Source: Pelargonium nanum (lineage: Eukaryota > Streptophyta > Magnoliopsida > Geraniales > Geraniaceae). Taken from it: a DNA stretch of 55,843 nt. Below the pieces are notes generated by a model, which saw nothing but the letters and a program-made list of their open reading frames with translations, was not told the origin of the DNA and ran no database searches. The position numbers and the translations under genes are program-made. The DNA lies in contig JAYMTF010000089.1 of NCBI GenBank assembly GCA_036897485.1, positions 1 through 55,843 of the forward strand. The letters are read 5' to 3'. Positions 50,720 to 55,843 of this stretch are shown here, one piece after another. The stretch's first letter is position 1. Each line of letters begins with the position of its first letter.

Positions 50720-53700
50720 ACAAGCAAGTAAGTCAGTTTTTGATGTTTCCCGTGTTTCTGATTTCGGATAGTAAGAGAGCTTTTTTTCTAGTCTATAAGG
50801 AAGCTCCTAAGGGGATTTATTTAGACTCTCTATTCCTTAGGTATTTAAGAGTAAGAGAACTCCCGAACAAGTTAAATTAGTATAGGGGAGTTGCTTTGTT
50901 CCAGTTCTGATTTTAGGATTTTGAATAGAGAGATATGAATACAAGTAATTTTAAAACTAAGGGTTCCAGGGCATTGGGAGGTCCATGTAAATAATTGAAG
51001 TATAGTAAAAAGTTTTCTGAGTTAAATGTAAAACCAGTTTACTGGGCAAGGTAATTATCGATTAGAGTTTTTCTCCTCTTTAACGAACGATAAGAGCGGA
51101 TAATGCAAGGGGGGTATACCTTAGACTACTCTAATTATCTAGAAAACTATCTAATACACTATAATCTATAAGTATAATTTAAGGTAAACTATACTTATTA
51201 AAACTAATACAAAATAAGAATACTAACTATATAGGAATACAAGACTAATTAAGTAATTATACTTGACTACCCTTCCTTATTTTCCTAGAAAGAGGTAGAT
51301 GTTGAATATCAGAAAAGTTTTAGCTGAAGAAAATCTTAATCAGAAGACGTAAGCCTGATTTTAAATATAGTCACGTTAAATATATAATCAAACCTTATAT
51401 CTTCCAATAGGTATAATATGAAAAATTGCCAAACAAACATAAAGGCGTTCCCAGTATGAATAGTAATACAATAATATGGATCCAAAACGAAATACAGACT
51501 ACGAAGTGGGAATATATACTCTTTTATCGGCTATTAAAAAAGTTAGGATCTTACCCTTAAGACAAGGTTTCTCCTTTTACGAATACTGGTACCTATCTCC
51601 AGGAGTCAAAAGCTTCGATTGTCTGCTCTAATTAAGATTCCGTCCCTACATTAAACCAAAAGGTGGGGAAACCTCTAGTTTCATTATAGTTTCTTAACCT
51701 GTTTTTCCAATTGTGAGTCATTTTAGTTAGAGCCGGAATTCCGCCTTTCTCATTCAACGACTAAGATTTTTACACCTTTGCTGAGTTTTTAAGTTCTACT
51801 TCTTTTTCAAGCGCAATCTTCCGTTTTAATGAGTTATTAATTACTTCGTAAGTAACTTTAGTGCAACTTTTGTAAATATAATCAGCAACAGTGGGTTAGT
51901 CTTTATTTAGCAGTAAAATAAGAATTTTTTAGTATTCGATAAAAACCTTTTATTCGGTCAGCCTTAAGGGGGCATATACCGAATTCACTATAACTTTTAA
52001 CTATAATTTTAGACTGCAAAGGATTCCGTAATATAAACTCTTATTAGCTTTTCCCTAGATTTCTTTCTAAAAAAGAATTCAAGCAAGCATTGTTCTACTT
52101 TGGTTGAAATTGTTCTTGTCTTGCTTTTAAAATGTACGTAGTCGATTTGTTATTCTTGCAGAAAAAGCACATAGATGCTTATCGTAGGAGTCTAATAACT
52201 CCTACATTTTGGTACGCAGTAATTATGATATAAAAAAATTTACACGAATAGGATATATACCATAAGAAATATCAAAAATATGAACCAAAAGAAAATTCTA
52301 AGACTATTCTTTTTTAGAAGAGGTACCCCTCTACAGCTTAAGTGTATCCCTGTAAGGGGGCTTAATAATGAGTTCGGATATGGGTTTTAAAAAAAAGTTT
52401 GAGATTTCCTTTTTTCGGGAATCCGAATTTTAAAAGGATCACGAGTAATTTAATCCGCATTTACTGCTCAGAATTGCATTCATATTTCAGTCTCTATACT
52501 CCATACTCTTAACTTTTCTTTGTCATTAGGATGATACAAAAATTATCTTATGGATACGTATAATCATTCAGGGATTTCAAGGTATTAAAAAGTTTGTCTA
52601 ATAGTAATTCTATGTAAAATGCCGGACTTACTAGGATACCGTATTTAAGTGTAAGCATAGAGTGCCGGGATGCTTTTCAAAAGTGGTTGGAAAGCTTCAT
52701 ATTCGGTTTTTGATTTAGACTGAAATTATTTGAAATCCATAGAAAAGTAACTTAATACTAGTAACACCGTATAAAACGAGGAGGGCTTTTCTCTCTAATA
52801 ATATCTGTCCCTTCTATATCCTATAGGAACCTAACGCCTTGAGTCAGGTACACAGAAATAGAATTCTTACACCTATTATTTTAATAATTTTGACTTTATC
52901 AATAAGTACACAAAAAGAATCGTAATTACTAGATAACCAGAGACTTCTCTAAGTCAAAGGGAATCCTATAGAAACGTGTAACTCTATTTCGAACACGTAA
53001 GCATTCTCATAAGGGAAAGAGTTTATCTTCAATCTCGTGTCATTTTTGTCCTGTTTTAAGTTTATTGAGCTTCTATCATATTCCACTGGCGTTCCAAGAT
53101 TTTAACTGAATATTAAGAAGTATACTTATACCTAAATAAGCTCTAGTAAAGAATTATAATAGGTGTGTGGGGGAGCCTCGTAATAACTAAGACTCAATTT
53201 TTTGGTATAAAAAATGAAGGGTAGTACTACTAATTAAGAAAGTAAAATTAGCAAATTACAAGTAGTCAAAGTACTTTCCATTAAGGAAAACTGGTTGTAG
53301 GCTTTTTATTTGTATTGAGATCTAGCTACTCAACTACTTTTCCATAAGATTAAGTGTATCTTCAGTGTCTTATGTTGTTTAGGAGTCTTCTATTAGTGCA
53401 GTAGTTTCTTGTATAAATGTCCGTAATTTTTTTAGAGTATTCACCCGGTACCCAGAAGAGTCAAGTTTTGCTTCTTCATTACAAGGACTCATTTTTTATG
53501 GTTTCTAAACTAAATGTTTAGAGGATACTTTGGACTTTTTATGTAATAGGTTCCTCTTTTCTTCATCTTATAAATTTTTTATACAGCCTAAATCCTCAAT
53601 TTAAGGAAACTCTTCGGCTCTAAATTCAGGATAAAAATAAGTGGTAGAAATCTCTCACCAACAAAAAGATTCTCAGGAACCCTTGCTGATTGGGGGCTTC

Positions 53701-54300
53701 CCGGCGCTCATTTAAAGAAGAGAGGAGTTGGTTTTAAACCCAGTGGGACTAAAGTGAATCCATGGATAATCGATGTTAATGTCAAAAAGGTGTGCTATAT
53801 TTTATTTTTCAAGCTTACTATAAGACTCTAAAAAGAAACCTACCCTTTATTAAGCTGTGTCTTGTGTTTGAAGAGATTGAAAGTTAGTGGTAGGAATAAT
53901 AACCCCTTTTTAACGTGAAGGTATTTTCTATAACACTATTATATTAGTATTTACTTTTTTAAAAATAAAATCCTAAATATTTGTTAGAAAGTTTCCGATT
54001 AAGTAGTACTTAAATTTAGAGTAAAACATCTTTAGTAGGAATTATTTACTGATTTACAAAAATTATGTCTCTTATTAGTATAATAGAAAACTCATATAAC
54101 CTACAACTCAACTCCTAAGAAAAACTTGTCAAGAGTTCAAGGTATTGCTTACTAAGACTAATAGAAAACGAAATAGGAAATACCTCAAGAACTTTAGCTG
54201 GAATTTGTTAGCTAAAACTTATTAAAAAAAGTATATAAGATATAATTTCTTACTATGGAAACTTATATTTAGGGGCTCCCCTCTTTAAACCCCTTTTCTA
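50720..54300. other. Gene-free AT-rich stretch
   Basis: No recognisable gene or tRNA-like block. 51120-51260 is a patch of short CTA/TAA-rich words like the circle junction at 1-130. GGANTCC palindromes return at 52418-52424 and 52960-52966. Confidence 0.45.
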
Positions 54301-54339
54301 AGAGAAGCAATTTACCAAAGATTTGAAGTGTTTGTTTAA

Positions 54340-54489
54340 AGAGTTCTTCTTAGTCTTTTCCACTGTGAGACTGAGGAGTTGAGCATAGAAGGATTAGCTA
54401 CGCCTGTCCCATTAGAAAAAGGAGAGCTTTTCCTGATTAGGAGATGTTCTATCTTCCAATTTTGTTTGTTTCCTATTCCTGTGTCTTAA
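54340..54489 (+). pseudogene. Second coding trace related to 49.74-49.85 kb
   Basis: A 49-codon open frame with no start codon of its own, bounded by TAA at 54337-54339 and TAA at 54487-54489. It reads CETEELSIEGLATPV then PLEKGELFLI. Aligned with CEIEYSLERTP and SLEKKVLLLEI of the trace at 49766-49850 it shares about 13 of 25 residues with two short gaps, and the DNA shares CTGTGAGAYTGAG and CATTAGAAAAA. This suggests two diverged copies of one protein-coding sequence or mobile element. Family unknown. Confidence 0.35.
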
Positions 54490-54619
54490 TGTTGCTGAGT
54501 GTCATACATTGTATCAAAAACCGGCATTTTAAATCACTTAAATACACAAAAATAGATTAAGACTCTCCTGTATACTTTGCAATGTAGTTTCTTAGAAAGT
54601 GAGCTTTTATGTTTTATTT

Positions 54620-54687
54620 AGTATTTGGAAGTGGTAAAGCACTGATTGAGAGAATCTACATGCGCGGGTTCAAATCGGTTCATTACT
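54620..54687 (+). tRNA. Degenerate tRNA-like block
   Basis: Ends AGTATTT and CATTACT allow five of seven acceptor pairs. Inside are AAGTGGTAAAGC (D-loop and D-arm end), CTGATTGAGAGAATCTA (weak anticodon arm, no U33) and ATGCGCGGGTTCAAATC, close to a T-arm of organellar tRNA-His, but followed by GG instead of CC so the T-stem does not close. The length of 68 bases is slightly short. It is a decayed tRNA or one with missing bases; no amino acid is assigned. Confidence 0.35.
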
Positions 54688-54921
54688 GGGATTTTGCGGA
54701 GAACTCTGAGAAGCTGTTTTGTTAACTCTCCTTTTGCTCTTTAGTATTGACTTTCTGTTTTTTGAATTCAAGGGTTCGACTGACACCAATTATTGACACG
54801 TCAATTTAGCAACTACTCAAGCCATTCCCTTGTTAAGAAACTCCAGTTTTGAATGGTTTCTCTTTCTTTTCTTAAATCTCCTTCTTTCTTATTTGGTTCA
54901 TGTTTTTCTTTTCTTACTTTC

Positions 54922-54980
54922 ATTGAATGGTAAACCAGTCGTTAAGTTGGAAACCGATGTTGGTTCAAATCGCACCTCCT
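54922..54980 (+). other. tRNA-like fragment
   Basis: TGAATGGTAAACC (D-loop-like), CCAGTCGTTAAGTTGG (possible weak anticodon arm) and GATGTTGGTTCAAATCGCACC (T-arm-like) occur in tRNA order. As in the block 300 bases upstream, G follows the conserved C61 and the T-stem fails. The overlapping 62-codon frame (54830-55018, TTG start) has a Leu/Phe-rich hydrophobic first half that could be a membrane segment, but is not supported as a gene. Confidence 0.25.
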
Positions 54981-55018
54981 TTCCTTACAAATTATATGTA
55001 CTTCAACTTCTTATTTAA

Positions 55019-55781
55019 ATTGTTTTTCGTTATATAACAAAGATTTTCTTTAAAAATAGGGTCTTAATTTCGTCTCGCGTACATTATCTTAGAGAGAACA
55101 TAAGAAAGTCCCAAGCATGATCTCCGACGAGAGATTTAGGAATTCGCGGATTAATTAATTAATTTACTTATATCGTACACTTTTGAAAGACGAAGTACAA
55201 TTGTTTCAAACTTTTTGGTTTGGTCAAGACATTCTTAATTACTTTATTTATTAACTAGAGTATTTGTATAATGTAGCTCGCGTAAGGAGCTATTCCCTTT
55301 CGCCAAATCCTTATAAATTTAGAAAGAAGATTAACTAAGCTATAAAGATATTAAAGAAGGTAGATTGCGAGGCCTTTATTTCCACTATTTTGTACTAAAC
55401 AAACCCTGAAAAATAAGGAACTAGCGAATACTCCTTTATAATACGAAAACAAAGGATTACTTTAATTCTGATATTATTTTTTGATTATATTCTGAACTAA
55501 AAAAAGCCCAAAAAAATAGAGTGTTCTATTAACTACAGAAAAGTTAGGGACACCCTTATTGCTAAATAAGAAGTTGATGCTAGACTGTATTACTTATATT
55601 ATACCGGGAAAATCTTAAAGCAGCTTTTAAATCAAACCTCGCCTTATCCTAAAACTAAGAACTCTTATTCTACAAGTTCTACAAGGCTTTTTCCTCTCTA
55701 CTAAGGATAGCTATGCTAAGACAATAGGAAATATATACCTTAATAAGAATAGAACTCTTTTAAGATTACTACAAAAAAACA
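55019..55781. other. Gene-free AT-rich stretch before the circle junction
   Basis: Contains a short (ATTA)n run at 55150-55164. The last 150 bases resemble 1-240 in word usage. No gene was recognised. Confidence 0.5.
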
Positions 55782-55843
55782 ACAGCTACTCCTATATACC
55801 TATTACTAATAAATATTACTAATTAACTAATAAAGAATCTGAG
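55782..55843. repeat. Right copy of 62-bp terminal direct repeat
   Basis: Exact copy of positions 1-62. It follows an A-rich stretch (55771-55781) and contains only short AT-rich words, with no inverted repeat at the extreme end. This argues for a circle closed by overlap rather than hairpin or inverted-repeat telomeres. Confidence 0.9.

Larger units (their letters stand above)
48950..50720. other. Island of different composition
   Basis: GGANTCC palindromes are absent, purine-rich runs dominate the plus strand, and three plus-strand frames (49148-49366, 49420-49677, 50240-50458) translate into hydrophilic, Lys/Glu/Gln-rich sequence unlike the hydrophobic mixtures elsewhere. Short diverged repeats flank it: TATTCCATACT and AATTCCTTACTTC occur near 49070-49100 and again near 50150-50190. 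This may be a transferred or formerly coding segment. Confidence 0.4.
1786..52966. repeat. Dispersed odd palindrome GGANTCC (often AAGGANTCCTT)
   Basis: I located at least 19 copies: 1786, 3177, 5844, 7722, 8450, 13290, 17084, 19245, 21350, 25966, 29253, 29525, 29961, 30191, 31142, 38880, 46746, 52418, 52960 (first base of each). At one third G+C about five would be expected by chance. Most sit behind A-runs and before TTA or CTT. Related even-length forms (GGAATTCC, GGAGTTCC, GGGGAACCCC) are also frequent. None was seen at 48.95-50.72 kb. With a single central base it cannot form an RNA hairpin, so a protein-binding site, methylation target (it contains GANTC) or the remnant of a small mobile palindrome are the candidates. 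Confidence 0.5.

Noticed and set aside
1..55843. Mitochondrial genome with dense insertional RNA editing (myxomycete type)
   Set aside because: It would explain missing ORFs, but rRNA blocks of 30 or more conserved bases should still be readable and none was found (no 530-loop, decoding-site or sarcin-ricin motif). The coding trace at 49.4-49.9 kb stays open for over 100 bases at a time, unlike editing every 25 bases. Kept only as a weak alternative.
1..55843. Protein genes under an alternative genetic code
   Set aside because: I did not see conserved motifs such as those of cytochrome oxidase or cytochrome b in any frame when ignoring TAG or TGA. A six-frame HMM search under codes 4, 6, 16 and 22 would be decisive.

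Overview
What this is. The window looks like a nearly gene-free circular DNA. Its last 62 bases (55782-55843) repeat its first 62 bases exactly, so the molecule is best read as a circle of about 55,781 bp, although a linear molecule with direct terminal repeats is not excluded. By eye it is about one third G+C, balanced between strands. The longest open frame is 107 codons, which is about what chance gives at this base composition in six frames. I recognised no complete protein gene, no rRNA core motif, no phage or plasmid replication gene, no IS and no CRISPR array.

Likely source. Bacterial/organellar-type tRNA sequence is present (Asn-like at 22394-22465; Lys-like 5' halves at 9318-9355 and 31801-31828; a tRNA-like block at 49951-50020), but none folds as an intact canonical cloverleaf. 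A circular, AT-rich, almost gene-free DNA with degraded tRNA pieces best fits an 'empty' chromosome of a multipartite organellar (most likely mitochondrial) genome, or a large organellar plasmid. This is inference: I could not name the organism. A mitochondrial genome with insertional RNA editing (as in myxomycetes) would also lack long ORFs and carry tRNAs with missing bases. I looked for that and found only weak support.

Layout. 1-1.4 kb: joined end of the circle, with a local diverged repeat pair. 1.4-48.9 kb: AT-rich DNA without recognisable genes, scattered with a short odd palindrome (GGANTCC, often inside AAGGANTCCTT), a few exact tandem ~10-mers, several stem-loops and isolated tRNA-like pieces. 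Two tRNA-like elements (3.70-3.81 kb and 40.39-40.53 kb) are inverted copies of each other with an internal block flipped. 49.0-50.7 kb: a different island, Lys/Glu/Arg-rich in translation, with a broken coding trace (one in-frame TAG, one frame change) and a tRNA-like block. 50.7-54.3 kb: AT-rich DNA as before. 54.3-55.0 kb: a second small island holding a probable relative of that coding trace and two tRNA-like blocks.

How it works together. No pathway or operon can be read here. The most informative signals are the damaged tRNA-like elements, the two related coding traces, and the recurrent palindromic motif; each is reported separately with the test that would settle it.
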